Origin: Flavonifractor sp. An100
GTDB lineage: Bacteria; Bacillota; Clostridia; Oscillospirales; Oscillospiraceae
Direction: 5' to 3'
Assembly (NCBI RefSeq): GCF_002161175.1
Contig: NZ_NFMA01000012.1
Location: 1-64,000, forward strand
DNA: 64,000 nt
Below the pieces are notes generated by a model. The model was not told the origin of the DNA. It ran no database searches and saw nothing but the letters and a program-made list of their open reading frames with translations. Shown one piece after another: positions 51,045 to 60,570 of this stretch. The stretch's first letter is position 1, and every line of letters starts with the position of its first letter. Position numbers and translations under genes: made by a program.

Positions 51045-53334
51045 GGCTCTTCATCCCCATCAGTACCTTCTCCGGCGTGATGGGCAGCTCCCGGTGCCAC
51101 ACGCCGGTAGCACGGAACACCGCCTGGGCAATGGCGGGCGAGGGAGTATTGATGACAATTTCCCCAATAGATTTGGCGCCGAAGGGGCCGGACTGCTCAT
51201 AGCTGGGGGCAAACTCTACCCGCAGGCGGCCCATATCCAGCCGGGTGGGAATCTTATATTGCAGGAAGGAATTTTCCGCCATACGGCCCTTTTCGTCGTA
51301 GGTGACCCCCTCAAAGAGGGCCATACCGATGCCCTGGACAAGACCTCCCTCGGTCTGGACCCGGGCCAGGTTGGGATTGACAGGGGTGCCGCAGTCCACC
51401 ACCGCGACATAGTCCAGCACCTCCACCGAGCCGGTCTCCTTGTCCACCTCCACTTCCACCATGCCCACCATGAAAGGCGGGGGCGAGGTGGGGGAGGTAT
51501 GGGAGCAGGTGGCCTGAACGGCGGTGGGATTGCCGCACATGGACTGGGTGGCCACCTGACTGAGGGTGACCTCCCCAGTTCCGTCCAGCTTCCGCACCCG
51601 GTCGCCGGCAAATTCCACCTCATCGCTGGAGCAGTTCAGCATCCCTGCCGCCACGGTACAGATCTGTTCCTTCAGCTGCTGACAGGCCTTCTCCACTGCC
51701 TTGCCGGTGACGTAGGTGGTGGAGGAGGCGTAGGAGCCTGAGTCATAGGGGGAGGCATCGGAGTCGGCCCCAAAGACGGCGATGTTGTCCACGCTGCAAT
51801 CCAGGCACTCCGCCGCCATCTGGGCCAGAATAGTGTCACACCCGGTACCCATATCCGCCGCCCCGATAGACAGGTTATAAAAGCCCTCGTCGCTGAGCTT
51901 GATGGTGGCCGAACCCACGTCCACGCCGGAGATGCCCGAGCCCTGCATGGCCATGGCCACCCCGGCGGCCCGAACCTTGCCATTGCCCATATCCCGGACC
52001 GGGAACTTCTCTTCCCAGCCAAAAAGCTCCTTACACCGCTCCATGCACCGATCTAGCGCACAGGCGCTGGCCGGCTCATTGTAGTAGGCGGGCATGATCT
52101 GCCCCTCCCGGACCATATTCTTCTCCCGGAGGGCCACCGGGTCCATGCCCAGCCGGTCAGCCAGCTCGTTGACGGCAGACTCCACGGCAAAGATCCCCTG
52201 GGTAGCTCCGTAGCCCCGGTAGGCCCCCGCCGACTGCCGGTTGGTATAGACCACGTCGTAGGCGAAACGGAAGGCCTCCAGATTTCCGGTGTACAGGGGG
52301 ATGGACTTGTGGCCGGACAGGCCCACCGTAGTGGGGCCGTGCTCCCCGTAGGCCCCGGTGTTGGACAGGGTATACACGTCGATGGCCCGGATCACACCCT
52401 CCTGGGTAGCGCCCAGGCGGACATGGACCTCCATCTCATGGCGGGGGGAGGCGGCAATCTGGCTCTCCTCCCGGGTATAGATCATCTTGGCGGCCCGCCC
52501 GGTCTTCCAGGTCACAAAGGCGGGATAGACCTCCGCCACCGCCGTCTGCTTGGCCCCAAAGCCGCCCCCGATGCGGGGCTTTTCCACATGGATTTTGGAC
52601 TTGGGGATGTCCAGGGCGTTGGCCAGGATACGCCGGACGTGGAAGACGATCTGGGTGGAGGAGATCACATGGAGCCGCCCATAGGGGTCCATCTCCGTGT
52701 AGGTGCGGAAGGTCTCCATCATGGCCTGGTTGCAGGCCTTGGTGTGGTAGACCCGGTCCACCACATAGGGGCACTGGGCCAGGACCTGGTCCACATCCCC
52801 ATCCGAGCAGGTATCGCTGGCGCACAGATTGCGCCGGTTGTCCGCCCCCACCGGGCACAGGGACCGCCAGTTATCCTCGGGATGGACCAGGATGGGGCCG
52901 TCCAGGGCCTCATGGGGGTCCAGCACCGGCTGTAGCACCTGGTACTTCACCTTGATGAGCTTCATGGCCCGGTTGACCGCCTGCTCATCCTCTCCGGCCA
53001 CGATGGCCACCGCATCCCCCACAAAACGGACCCGCTGGTCCAGGATGAGCCGGTCGTAGGGAGAGGGCTCGGGGTAGGTCTGCCCGGCCATGGTAAACCG
53101 CTTCTGGGGCACATCTTTGTAGGTATATATCCCCACAATGCCCGGCACCTTGCAGGCCACATCCGTGCGGATCTCCTCAATGAGGGCGTGGGCATGGGGG
53201 CTGCGCAGCACCTTGACCACCAGACAGTCCCGGGGGGTAACGTCATCCACATAGGCGGGCTTGCCCAGCAGCAGCGCCATGGCGTCCTTTTTCCGCACCG
53301 GCTGGCCCACGGTTTTCAATGTTTTGTGTTCCAT
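51037..53334 (-). CDS. xdhA: Xanthine dehydrogenase-family molybdenum-binding subunit
   Basis: Catalytic subunit of 765 aa. The N-terminal hammerhead domain reads GKPAYVDDVTPRDCLVVKVL; cofactor-binding blocks include PRIGGGFGAKQ and AYRGYGATQG; the active-site glutamate is in GAKSIGEIV near the end. The order FAD subunit, 2Fe-2S subunit, Mo subunit, MocA on one strand is a classic separate-subunit hydroxylase operon. With a nucleobase permease just upstream, purine (xanthine or hypoxanthine) is the likely substrate, although other members oxidise nicotinate or aldehydes. Confidence 0.88.
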   Translation of the reverse strand: MEHKTLKTVGQPVRKKDAMALLLGKPAYVDDVTPRDCLVVKVLRSPHAHALIEEIRTDVACKVPGIVGIYTYKDVPQKRFTMAGQTYPEPSPYDRLILDQRVRFVGDAVAIVAGEDEQAVNRAMKLIKVKYQVLQPVLDPHEALDGPILVHPEDNWRSLCPVGADNRRNLCASDTCSDGDVDQVLAQCPYVVDRVYHTKACNQAMMETFRTYTEMDPYGRLHVISSTQIVFHVRRILANALDIPKSKIHVEKPRIGGGFGAKQTAVAEVYPAFVTWKTGRAAKMIYTREESQIAASPRHEMEVHVRLGATQEGVIRAIDVYTLSNTGAYGEHGPTTVGLSGHKSIPLYTGNLEAFRFAYDVVYTNRQSAGAYRGYGATQGIFAVESAVNELADRLGMDPVALREKNMVREGQIMPAYYNEPASACALDRCMERCKELFGWEEKFPVRDMGNGKVRAAGVAMAMQGSGISGVDVGSATIKLSDEGFYNLSIGAADMGTGCDTILAQMAAECLDCSVDNIAVFGADSDASPYDSGSYASSTTYVTGKAVEKACQQLKEQICTVAAGMLNCSSDEVEFAGDRVRKLDGTGEVTLSQVATQSMCGNPTAVQATCSHTSPTSPPPFMVGMVEVEVDKETGSVEVLDYVAVVDCGTPVNPNLARVQTEGGLVQGIGMALFEGVTYDEKGRMAENSFLQYKIPTRLDMGRLRVEFAPSYEQSGPFGAKSIGEIVINTPSPAIAQAVFRATGVWHRELPITPEKVLMGMKSRG

Positions 53335-53345
53335 AGTGCCCTCCT

Positions 53346-53804
53346 TCAGCCCTGGTTGCGCTGATTCAGGTAGGCCCGGATTCCCCGCAGCTGCCCCTCA
53401 TAGCCGGAACAGCGGCACAGATTTCCGGCCAGATAGGCCCGAATCTCGTCATCGGTGGGATTGGGATTTTCCCGCAGCAGGGCGATGGTATTCATCACAA
53501 AGCCCGGGTTGCAAAAGCCGCACTGCTCCGCCCCCTGGTCGGCAATAAAGGTCACGAACTCTGCCGCCTCCTCCTGCAGCCCCTCCAGGGTCTGGATGGA
53601 GTGTCCGTCTGCCCGGGCGGCCAGCACGGAGCAGGAGAGCACCGGCGTCCCGTCCAGCAGCACGGTGCAAAGCCCGCAGTTGGAGGTCTCGCACCCCCGC
53701 TTCACGCTCAGGCAGCCCCGGGCGCGGAGAAAGTCAATGAGCAGGGTATCCGCCTGGATCGAGGCGGTCACTTCCCTGCCGTTTAACATCAGCTTGATTT
53801 CCAT
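53346..53804 (-). CDS. xdhC: Xanthine dehydrogenase-family 2Fe-2S subunit
   Basis: Electron-transfer subunit of 152 aa carrying two 2Fe-2S clusters: the plant-ferredoxin type site RGCETSNCGLCTVLLDG with VLSC, and the alpha-helical site CGFCNPGF with NLCRCSGY. It sits 2 bp after the FAD subunit gene and 11 bp before the Mo subunit gene. It carries electrons from molybdenum to FAD. Confidence 0.93.
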   Translation of the reverse strand: MEIKLMLNGREVTASIQADTLLIDFLRARGCLSVKRGCETSNCGLCTVLLDGTPVLSCSVLAARADGHSIQTLEGLQEEAAEFVTFIADQGAEQCGFCNPGFVMNTIALLRENPNPTDDEIRAYLAGNLCRCSGYEGQLRGIRAYLNQRNQG

Positions 53805-53806
53805 CC

Positions 53807-54598
53807 TTATCCCTCCTCCATCGCCAGCAGGCCCCGGCGAATGAGCACTTGGCAGATTTCCCGGCGGTAGTCGGCGCTGCCCCGGAGATTACTGGAAAAC
53901 CGGGCCCGTCCTGCCACATCGGCGGCAAAGGCCCGGGCACTCTCCCCAGTGACGCCCCCAGTCAGGATTCCCTTCTCGTCTCCATAGACCTGGGCGGCCA
54001 TGGGGCGGGCGCCAATGGCACAGGTGTACTTCTTCCCCTGGTGGGACAGGGCGCAGGTGAGGACGGGGAAATCGGTGGAGATGTTGCGCTGGGACAGGTA
54101 GACCACCCGGCGGGGTGCCTTGGGCAGGATCACATGGGTAAGAATATCCTTCTGCTGCCGGGGCAGTGCCGCAAATTCCGCCAGGGGCATCTCACCGGCG
54201 TGATAGAGGACCACCCGGGCATCCAAGGCCAACAGCAGGGTGAGCACATCGGAGAACCCAAAGCGGCCATAAACGCTGCCCCCCACAGTGGCCAGGTTCC
54301 GGAACTGCACACCCACAATGTGGCGCACGCTCTCCGCCGCCGCCCCCTGGGTCAGCTCATTCAGCCCCGGATGGGTCTCCAGAGCCCGCAGGGATACCAT
54401 GGCCCCCAGACGATACTCCTCCTCCGTCTCCTCGATCCGGTCCAGGCCCAGCCCAGACAGGTCGATGGCGGTATTTACGCTGCCCCGGCCCATTTTCAGC
54501 CACAGCATACCGCCCAGGACCACGTTGTTCTTTTTTTGATACAGCTCATAGGCCTCCTCCAGGCTCTGGACTTTGACATATTGCTTTATGGTCAGCAC
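53807..54598 (-). CDS. xdhB: Xanthine dehydrogenase-family FAD-binding subunit
   Basis: FAD subunit of 263 aa. I start it at the GTG at 54598, which has GGAGG 8 bp upstream, rather than at a distant ATG. Motifs: NNVVLGGMLWLKMG for the FAD site, TVGGSVYGRFGFSDV for the pyrophosphate loop, and the C-terminal LRGSADYRREI block. First gene of the operon. The family normally passes electrons to NAD. Confidence 0.9.
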   Translation of the reverse strand: MLTIKQYVKVQSLEEAYELYQKKNNVVLGGMLWLKMGRGSVNTAIDLSGLGLDRIEETEEEYRLGAMVSLRALETHPGLNELTQGAAAESVRHIVGVQFRNLATVGGSVYGRFGFSDVLTLLLALDARVVLYHAGEMPLAEFAALPRQQKDILTHVILPKAPRRVVYLSQRNISTDFPVLTCALSHQGKKYTCAIGARPMAAQVYGDEKGILTGGVTGESARAFAADVAGRARFSSNLRGSADYRREICQVLIRRGLLAMEEG

Positions 54599-54723
54599 GG
54601 TGTCATCCTCCCTGCATTGCGTCGTTTTTATGATTATACCATGACAGCGCAGCTGGAATGGTATCATGTGTCAACTTTTTCGGTTGCCTCATGAGGGGCG
54701 AGAAAAAGGACTGGAATAAAAGC

Positions 54724-54771
54724 ATAATAGCCGCTCTGCGGCTATTATACCATAGCTTGTCCGGGGAACAA
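54724..54771 (-). promoter_or_regulatory. Candidate xdh promoter with a palindrome at the start site
   Basis: TTGTTC (54766-54771), 16 bp, TATAAT (54744-54749) on the minus strand. An 11-bp-arm palindrome (54724-54734 with 54738-54748) overlaps the -10 box and start site and could be an operator or a 5' hairpin. A second TATAAT lies nearer the gene (54633-54638) without a good -35. Confidence 0.5.
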
Positions 54772-54813
54772 AGAAAATTGGAAAAGAAGTGCTGCCGCTC
54801 CCCTTTCCCCATA

Positions 54814-54844
54814 AAAAAACTCCGGTGGGTCACCGGAGTTTTTT
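54814..54844. terminator. Terminator after the NCS2 permease gene
   Basis: Perfect 14-bp stem (54814-54827 with 54831-54844), 3-base loop, A and T runs. Confidence 0.92.
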
Positions 54845-54850
54845 ATGAAA

Positions 54851-56248
54851 TTACTCCTTGTCCTGGGGCAGCAGCACATTCATAATGATGGCCACAAAGG
54901 CGGCAGGAACAATGCCGGAGCCGCCGAAAATCAGCTGTACCGCCTGGGGCAGACCGGAGAGCACCGCGCTGTTGGCTCCCAGGCCATAGCCCAGGCCCAG
55001 CGCCACCGACACAATAGACATGCTCCGGGGAGTCAGGGGCTCCCGGGTGATGAGCTGAATACCGCTCATCACAATAGAGGAGAACATAATAACTGCCGCT
55101 CCTCCCAACACGCTCTGGGGCATAATGGACACCACTGCCGCCAGCTTGGGGAACAGGCCGCACAGCACCAGGAACACGGCGCCGCAGGCCAGGGCCATGC
55201 GGTTGACGATCTTGGTCATGGTGACTAGGCCCACATTCTGGCTGAAGGAGGTGTTGGGCAGCACCCCGAACAAAGCGGCGAAGGAGGAGCCCAGGCCGTC
55301 GCAGATGACGCCGCCGGACAGCTCCCGGTCGGTGGCCTCCCGGCCCATGCCGCCCTCGGTGACGCCGGAGATATCTCCCACCGTCTCCACGGCGGTGACA
55401 ATGAACATGATCATCACCGGCAGGATGGCCCGCAGGTCAAACACCGGCTTGACCGGCATCAGCTGGGGCACAGAGATCCAGTTGGCCTGGGCCACCTGGT
55501 CCCAGTTCAGCACCCAGGCCTTGGTGTACTCCACCCCGTCGGCAGTGACGCCGGTGGTGGACAAGACCAGGGCCAGCAGGGCGCAGATCACATAGCCGCA
55601 GATGATACCGATGAGGATACAGGAGGAGCTAGCCAGTCCCTTGGCCCCGTGCTTCAGAGCCAAGACGATCACCATCACTGCCAGGGCAATGAGCAGATTT
55701 TCCAGCGAGCCGTAGTCCTTGGCGGAGGTGCCACCCCCGAAGGAGCCCACCCCCACGCTGATGAGGGACAGGCCGATGGACAGCACCACCGTGCCGGTGA
55801 CCACCGCGGGGAAGAATCGGCGCAGGGACTTTAAAAAGGCGCCCAGCACCGTCTCAAAGAGACCGCCCAGGATGGAGGCCCCCATGATGGCTCCGTAGGC
55901 CACCACGCCGCCCCCCATCACCTTGACCACGCTCTGAAACACGCCGATGAAGCCGGAGCTGGTTCCCATAATGATGGGCACCTTGCCGCCCACCGGCCCC
56001 ACAGCAAACAGCTGCACCAGGGTGACGATGCCGGCCACCAGCATGGCGTTTTGGAGCAGCGCCACCTGTACGGCGGCAAACTCCTCCGCCCCGCCCGAGG
56101 CCGCGCAGAGGTTGGTGATGATGAGAATGGGTGTGAGATTTCCTACGAACATGGCCAGCACATGTTGCAGACCCAGGGGAATGGCTTGGCGCAGGGGCAG
56201 CGGCCCTTCAAATTCGTAGGGAGTGGAATAAGATTTGGATTGGTCCAT
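54851..56248 (-). CDS. NCS2-family nucleobase permease
   Basis: Membrane symporter of 465 aa, about 14 helices (LALAVMVIVLALKHGAKGL and others). The NAT/NCS2 signature appears as TSFSQNVGLVTMTKIVNR, and the acidic transport motif as TAVETVGDISGVTEGG. Members import xanthine, urate or uracil. It lies upstream of the molybdenum hydroxylase operon in the same direction but has its own terminator, so the two are separate transcripts that together suggest purine uptake and oxidation. I see no purine riboswitch in its short leader. Confidence 0.9.
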   Translation of the reverse strand: MDQSKSYSTPYEFEGPLPLRQAIPLGLQHVLAMFVGNLTPILIITNLCAASGGAEEFAAVQVALLQNAMLVAGIVTLVQLFAVGPVGGKVPIIMGTSSGFIGVFQSVVKVMGGGVVAYGAIMGASILGGLFETVLGAFLKSLRRFFPAVVTGTVVLSIGLSLISVGVGSFGGGTSAKDYGSLENLLIALAVMVIVLALKHGAKGLASSSCILIGIICGYVICALLALVLSTTGVTADGVEYTKAWVLNWDQVAQANWISVPQLMPVKPVFDLRAILPVMIMFIVTAVETVGDISGVTEGGMGREATDRELSGGVICDGLGSSFAALFGVLPNTSFSQNVGLVTMTKIVNRMALACGAVFLVLCGLFPKLAAVVSIMPQSVLGGAAVIMFSSIVMSGIQLITREPLTPRSMSIVSVALGLGYGLGANSAVLSGLPQAVQLIFGGSGIVPAAFVAIIMNVLLPQDKE

Positions 56249-56362
56249 AATACGCCTCCCGAACTTGATGAAAACACACGAACGAGAGACATTATATCAA
56301 ATTTTAGAAAGAATCGCAGAGTTTTCCACCATTTTCCCCCTAAAAATCCGATTTTCTCCCTT

Positions 56363-57142
56363 TTACTCAATGGTACAGAAGAAATGGCCGCTCTCCTTGT
56401 CCTCTTTGACCGCAATGCCCGGGTACAGCAGGCCCAGGGCGGATTGAATGTCACCTAAAGGGGTGGTTCCCGGGCGCAGTTCCCCCGTCAGCCGCCCATC
56501 CTCCAGCAGCAGCAGGCGCGTGCACCACCGCAGCGCCAGAGCCGGGTCGTGCAGGACCACCAGGGCACACCGCTCCCCCTCCTCCAGCAGACGGGTCAGG
56601 GTACGGAAGAGCTGGTGGGTATTAGGAAAGTCCAGGGCACTATTGGGCTCGTCCAGCAGCAATACCGGGGCATCCTGCACCACGGTGCGGGCCAAATGGA
56701 CCAGCTGCCGTTGGCCCTGGCTGAGGGCAGCGCAGTCCCGCTCCAGCAGCCCCTCCACTCCGAATTTCTCTGCCGCCGCCCGCACCCGGGCCCGGGTCTC
56801 CCGGTCCGGCGGACGCAAGGGGCCGTCCCAGGGGTAGCGTCCCATCTCCAGCACCTCCCCCACCCGCAGGCCGGGAAACACCGGCGTGTGCTGGGGCAGA
56901 AGGGCCAGCCTCCGGGCCCGCTGCCGGTGAGACAGGGTCTGGCAGTCCTCCCCCCGCACCAGCACCTGCCCCTCCATCCAGGGCACCCCTCCCGTCAGCC
57001 CCCGGAGCAGGGTGGACTTTCCGCTGCCGTTGCGGCCCAACAGGGCGGTCAGCTCCCCCGCCGCCACGGAAAAGGAGACCTCCCGCACCACCGGAAGGCG
57101 GTAGCCCGCTGAGAGATTTTTTACCTCAAGCATCCCCTCCAT
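56363..57142 (-). CDS. FecE/BtuD-type ABC ATPase, second system
   Basis: ATPase of 259 aa with Walker A GRNGSGKST (the usual GPNG reads GRNG), signature LSQGQRQLV and Walker B LLLDEPN. It overlaps the permease gene by 17 bp. Last gene of a three-gene importer operon. The signature has Q in place of the first G (LSQGQ), which is common in this family. Confidence 0.9.
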   Translation of the reverse strand: MEGMLEVKNLSAGYRLPVVREVSFSVAAGELTALLGRNGSGKSTLLRGLTGGVPWMEGQVLVRGEDCQTLSHRQRARRLALLPQHTPVFPGLRVGEVLEMGRYPWDGPLRPPDRETRARVRAAAEKFGVEGLLERDCAALSQGQRQLVHLARTVVQDAPVLLLDEPNSALDFPNTHQLFRTLTRLLEEGERCALVVLHDPALALRWCTRLLLLEDGRLTGELRPGTTPLGDIQSALGLLYPGIAVKEDKESGHFFCTIE

Positions 57143-58130
57143 AGGTCTCCTCCTTCCTCCGCCAAAGCAGCACGCCCAGCACCGGCACCGCCATCAGTAC
57201 GGTGAAAATACTCAGCGGCATGGTGTAGATCCGGGCGGGCAGGTCGGCGCACAGCAACACTAAGCCCCCCACCAGGCCGCACAAAATAAGATAGGGTCCC
57301 CCCCGGCGCCCCAGCAGCAGGAAGGCGATATGGGGGGCGATCAGGCCCACAAAGGCCACCGCCCCGGTCACCGACACCACCGCCGCCACCATCCCTGTGG
57401 TCAGGGTGAGGAGCACTCCCCGCCAAAACACCGGGTCCAGCCCCATCCCCCGGGCGTGCTCGGAGCCCAAAGAGAGCATGAGGATGGGCCGGCGCAGCAG
57501 CAGGAGCAAGGCCGTGCATCCCACCACCGCCGCCGCCGGGACCGGCAGCTTATCCCCCGTCATGGCGGACAGGCTGCCCATGATCCAGACCTCCAGGGCC
57601 GCCAGCTCCCGCTCCGGGTCGGCCATGGTTTTCAGCACCATCAGTCCGGCCTCCGCCAGGGAGGAGACGATCACCCCGGCCAGGATGTAGCTCCCCGTCC
57701 GCTCCAGATGGGCGGCCTTTACCAGCAGCAGCACCAGCGCCAGGGAGGCCATGCCCATAAAAAAGGAGCCGGTCATGATTTCCAGCCGTCCCCCCGCCCC
57801 CAGCACGATGGCACAGGCCGCCCCCAGGGACGCCCCGGAGGCCACCCCCGTGAGATCGGGAGAGGCCAGCGGATTGCGGAACACCGTCTGGTACACCCCT
57901 CCCGCCAGCCCCAGGGCCCAGCCGGTGAGCAGGGCCATGCACACCCGGGATACCCGCAGCTGCCAGAAAACCTGCCGCTCCACCGTCCCTTCCATTCCGC
58001 CGGCGAGAATGGAAGCGATCTGAGACAAAGAAAGGGGAAAGCTGCCCACCAAGAGCGACACCGTCCCCACTCCCCCCACCAGGAGGAGACAGGCTGCCAG
58101 CGCAGCCCGGTCCCGGGTCGTCATCTTCAT
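57126..58130 (-). CDS. FecCD/BtuC-type permease, second system
   Basis: Channel protein of 334 aa, about ten helices, from the ATG at 58130. Blocks: LRVSRVCMALLTGWALGLAGGVYQ in two runs, NPLASPDLTGVASGASLGAA, and AFVGLIAPHIAFLLLG. Its relatives move iron chelates, heme, cobalamin, or, in the MolBC group, molybdate and tungstate. Being next to molybdenum-enzyme genes makes the last option worth testing. Confidence 0.9.
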   Translation of the reverse strand: MKMTTRDRAALAACLLLVGGVGTVSLLVGSFPLSLSQIASILAGGMEGTVERQVFWQLRVSRVCMALLTGWALGLAGGVYQTVFRNPLASPDLTGVASGASLGAACAIVLGAGGRLEIMTGSFFMGMASLALVLLLVKAAHLERTGSYILAGVIVSSLAEAGLMVLKTMADPERELAALEVWIMGSLSAMTGDKLPVPAAAVVGCTALLLLLRRPILMLSLGSEHARGMGLDPVFWRGVLLTLTTGMVAAVVSVTGAVAFVGLIAPHIAFLLLGRRGGPYLILCGLVGGLVLLCADLPARIYTMPLSIFTVLMAVPVLGVLLWRRKEETYGGDA

Positions 58131-58164
58131 GGCCCTTTCCCCTTTCTCTATGGTTTCGCCGTTG

Positions 58165-59256
58165 TTACTTGGTGATGAGGGACTCCTCCAGGGTGAAGCC
58201 ATAAAAGTCCTGGTAGAAGGCCTGGGCGTCCGCGGTGAACTCCTCAAAGGGATAGGCCTCGGGATGGAGCACGCTGGTCAGCCACATGGTGCCCAAAATG
58301 CCCGAGGGGATGGGGGAGTCCCACTCCTCAATGCCGTCAGGCATCTGATACACCGCCCCGTTGGCCACGGCGGGCAAAGAAGCCAGCTGAGAATCACTCT
58401 CCACATCGGAGGCGGTATACTCCGCCCTGGCGGGAATGACAAAAACCTCGGGGGCCATAGCCAGCACATCCTCATAGGACACTTCGGTCCAGTAGTCGCC
58501 CTCCAGCTCTCCGGCTGCGTTCACCCCCCCCGCCTGGTCAATGAGAGTGCTCTGGTACATATCGGCGGGAGCGGTGGCCAGGTAGGAGGAATTGCTGCCC
58601 ATGTAGACCACAGGCTTCTCCAGGCCATCGGTCAGCTGAGCCATGCGCTCCAGCTGCTCCTCATAATAGTCGGTCAGGTCGGCAGCCCGGTCCTCCACGC
58701 CCAGGGCCGTCCCCATCAGCTGGAGCATCTCCACCAGCTCCTGGTGACTCTCCGGGTTTACCACCAGCACAGGGATCCCCAGCTGGGTGAGGGTATCGGC
58801 GTAGTCAGCCAGCTTCTTGGGCATGATGACCAGGTCGGGATTCAAAGCCGCAGTGGCCTCCACATCCAGCTCCTTCATGGTGCCCACCTGGGGCTTGTCC
58901 AACAGCTCAGGGGCTGCCATGCTATAGATGGGCCGGGTATCCGCCTTTTTCTCCAGGCCCACCACCCGGTCGGCCGCTCCCAGAGCGATGACAGCATAGG
59001 TGGAAATATAGTAGCAGCTGACCACCGTCTGGGCCGGCTCCTCCAGCTCCACCTGCCGGCCGGCCTGGTCGGTAAGCACAATGGATCCCTTCTGGCTCTG
59101 CTGGGTGGAGGCGCTACTGGCAGAGGCGGAACTTCCGGCACTGCTCCCTTGGGAGGAGCTGCCTGCGGACTGGCTGCCGCAGCTGACACAGCCAAACGCC
59201 ATAACCACAGCCAGGGCCAGTCCCACCGCGCGTGAGAATACTTGCTTCTTCAACAT
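58165..59256 (-). CDS. FepB/BtuF-type binding lipoprotein, second system
   Basis: Receptor of 363 aa. The signal sequence ends in the lipobox FGCVSC (Cys26), followed by a long Ser-rich linker, then the binding domain IVLTDQAGRQVELEEPAQTV, ALGAADRVVGLEKKAD and LNPDLVIMPKKLADYADTL. First gene of the importer operon with a consensus promoter. It is only distantly like the receptor at 31.5 kb, so the two systems likely carry different ligands. Confidence 0.88.
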   Translation of the reverse strand: MLKKQVFSRAVGLALAVVMAFGCVSCGSQSAGSSSQGSSAGSSASASSASTQQSQKGSIVLTDQAGRQVELEEPAQTVVSCYYISTYAVIALGAADRVVGLEKKADTRPIYSMAAPELLDKPQVGTMKELDVEATAALNPDLVIMPKKLADYADTLTQLGIPVLVVNPESHQELVEMLQLMGTALGVEDRAADLTDYYEEQLERMAQLTDGLEKPVVYMGSNSSYLATAPADMYQSTLIDQAGGVNAAGELEGDYWTEVSYEDVLAMAPEVFVIPARAEYTASDVESDSQLASLPAVANGAVYQMPDGIEEWDSPIPSGILGTMWLTSVLHPEAYPFEEFTADAQAFYQDFYGFTLEESLITK

Positions 59257-59296
59257 CAGTCACTCCTTAATTTTATGCACACATTAGGCAACAGAC

Positions 59297-59325
59297 ATTT
59301 TATCTTGCTCCAGACCCTTTGTCAA
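59297..59325 (-). promoter_or_regulatory. Promoter of the second FecBCD-type operon
   Basis: TTGACA (59320-59325), 17 bp, TAAAAT (59297-59302) on the minus strand. Confidence 0.8.
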
Positions 59326-59356
59326 AGAAATTCCGCCTCCGGGTCCAAATTTCAGC

Positions 59357-59392
59357 AAACGAGGGCGCAATGCAGCCATTGCGCCCTCGTTT
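59357..59392. terminator. Terminator after the second KDG-type kinase gene
   Basis: Perfect 16-bp stem (59357-59372 with 59377-59392), loop CAGC, T run on the plus side. Confidence 0.88.
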
Positions 59393-59421
59393 TTGTTAGT
59401 TTATCCCATGGAACGGTCCCA

Positions 59422-60507
59422 TTACCGCTGGATATCGTAGCTGATGTTCATCAGATTCCGGATGGTCTCCACATCGTCGGTGATGTTGCCGTCCCCGTGA
59501 ATGGTGTGCTTGATGGCGCTGCTGGCCACGGCAAAATTCAGCATGTCCATAGGGGAGTACTCGTTGATCATGGCATAGATCAGCCCACTGGCAAAGGCGT
59601 CGCCGCCCCCCACCCGGTCCAGCACATTGAAGGTGAACATCCGGCTTTCAAAGGTATGGCCGTCGTACCACATAAAGGCCTTCAGACTGTTTTCGCTGCC
59701 GCTGTGGGTATAGCGGACGTGGCGGGCAATGCACTTCAGGTTGGGATAGCGCTCCACAAAGGCCCGGAATACCATGTCCTCCTGCTCGTAGGTTGGGTGC
59801 AGGGGAATGTCGTCCTTCCAGTCCCCCTTGCTGTGGTCATTCTCGTCCTTCCACAGATGGTAGGGCTCGATCCCCAGTAGCACATCCAGGTAGGGCAGGC
59901 ACTGGGTACAGAAGTCCCGGGCCTCCTCCCAGGTCCACAGGGAGCTGCGGAAGTTTCCGTCAAAGCTAATGGTCATGCCCTTGGCCCGGGCCGCCTTCAG
60001 GCAGTCCATGACCAGCTTACCGCAGCTGGGACACAGGGCGGGGGTGATGCCGCTCAGGTGCAGCCAGTCATAGTTTTCCAGCAGCTTATCCAGGTCCATC
60101 TTGGAGAAATCGTACTCGGTGATGGCACTGTGCTTGCGGTCATAAATGACTTTGCTGGCCCGCACCCCATAGCCTGTCTCCAGGTAATAGGAGCCCAAAC
60201 GGTGGCTGGGCGTCTCCTCGGGGGTGCTCAAAATCATGGGCGTGCAGTGTACGTCGTTGCTGCGCAGCATACGGATGGCACTCTTTCCCAGGCTGTTGTT
60301 GGGCACCACGCTGAAAAAAGTGGCGTCCACCCCCAGGTTGGCCAGGGACAGGGCAATGTTGGCCTCACTGCCTCCGTAGCTGGCTTCAAAGTCGGTGGCC
60401 ACTCGGATCTTTCCGTAGTTAGGAGGGGTCAGGCGGAGCATGATCTCTCCAATGGTAATAAATCGGCAGGAGTTGTCCCGCTTTAACAGGGGATTATAGT
60501 CTTCCAT
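59422..60507 (-). CDS. PfkB-family kinase, second 2-keto-3-deoxygluconate kinase-like
   Basis: Sugar kinase of 361 aa with YGGSEANIALSLANLGVDA at the substrate site and RVGGGDAFASGLIYAMI at the catalytic end. It has the KdgK pattern (SGITPALCPSCGKLVMDCLK, ISFDGNFRSSLW) but differs much from the kinase at 15.8 kb, so it may use a related keto-deoxy sugar. Monocistronic, with a promoter and downstream operator laid out like those of the first kinase. No aldolase gene sits beside it. Confidence 0.85.
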   Translation of the reverse strand: MEDYNPLLKRDNSCRFITIGEIMLRLTPPNYGKIRVATDFEASYGGSEANIALSLANLGVDATFFSVVPNNSLGKSAIRMLRSNDVHCTPMILSTPEETPSHRLGSYYLETGYGVRASKVIYDRKHSAITEYDFSKMDLDKLLENYDWLHLSGITPALCPSCGKLVMDCLKAARAKGMTISFDGNFRSSLWTWEEARDFCTQCLPYLDVLLGIEPYHLWKDENDHSKGDWKDDIPLHPTYEQEDMVFRAFVERYPNLKCIARHVRYTHSGSENSLKAFMWYDGHTFESRMFTFNVLDRVGGGDAFASGLIYAMINEYSPMDMLNFAVASSAIKHTIHGDGNITDDVETIRNLMNISYDIQR

Positions 60508-60570
60508 GGTGATTCCTCCTCACAGATGGCGCGGCACCGGTCCGCAGGTCTTAGCCATCGCCGCGGCAAT

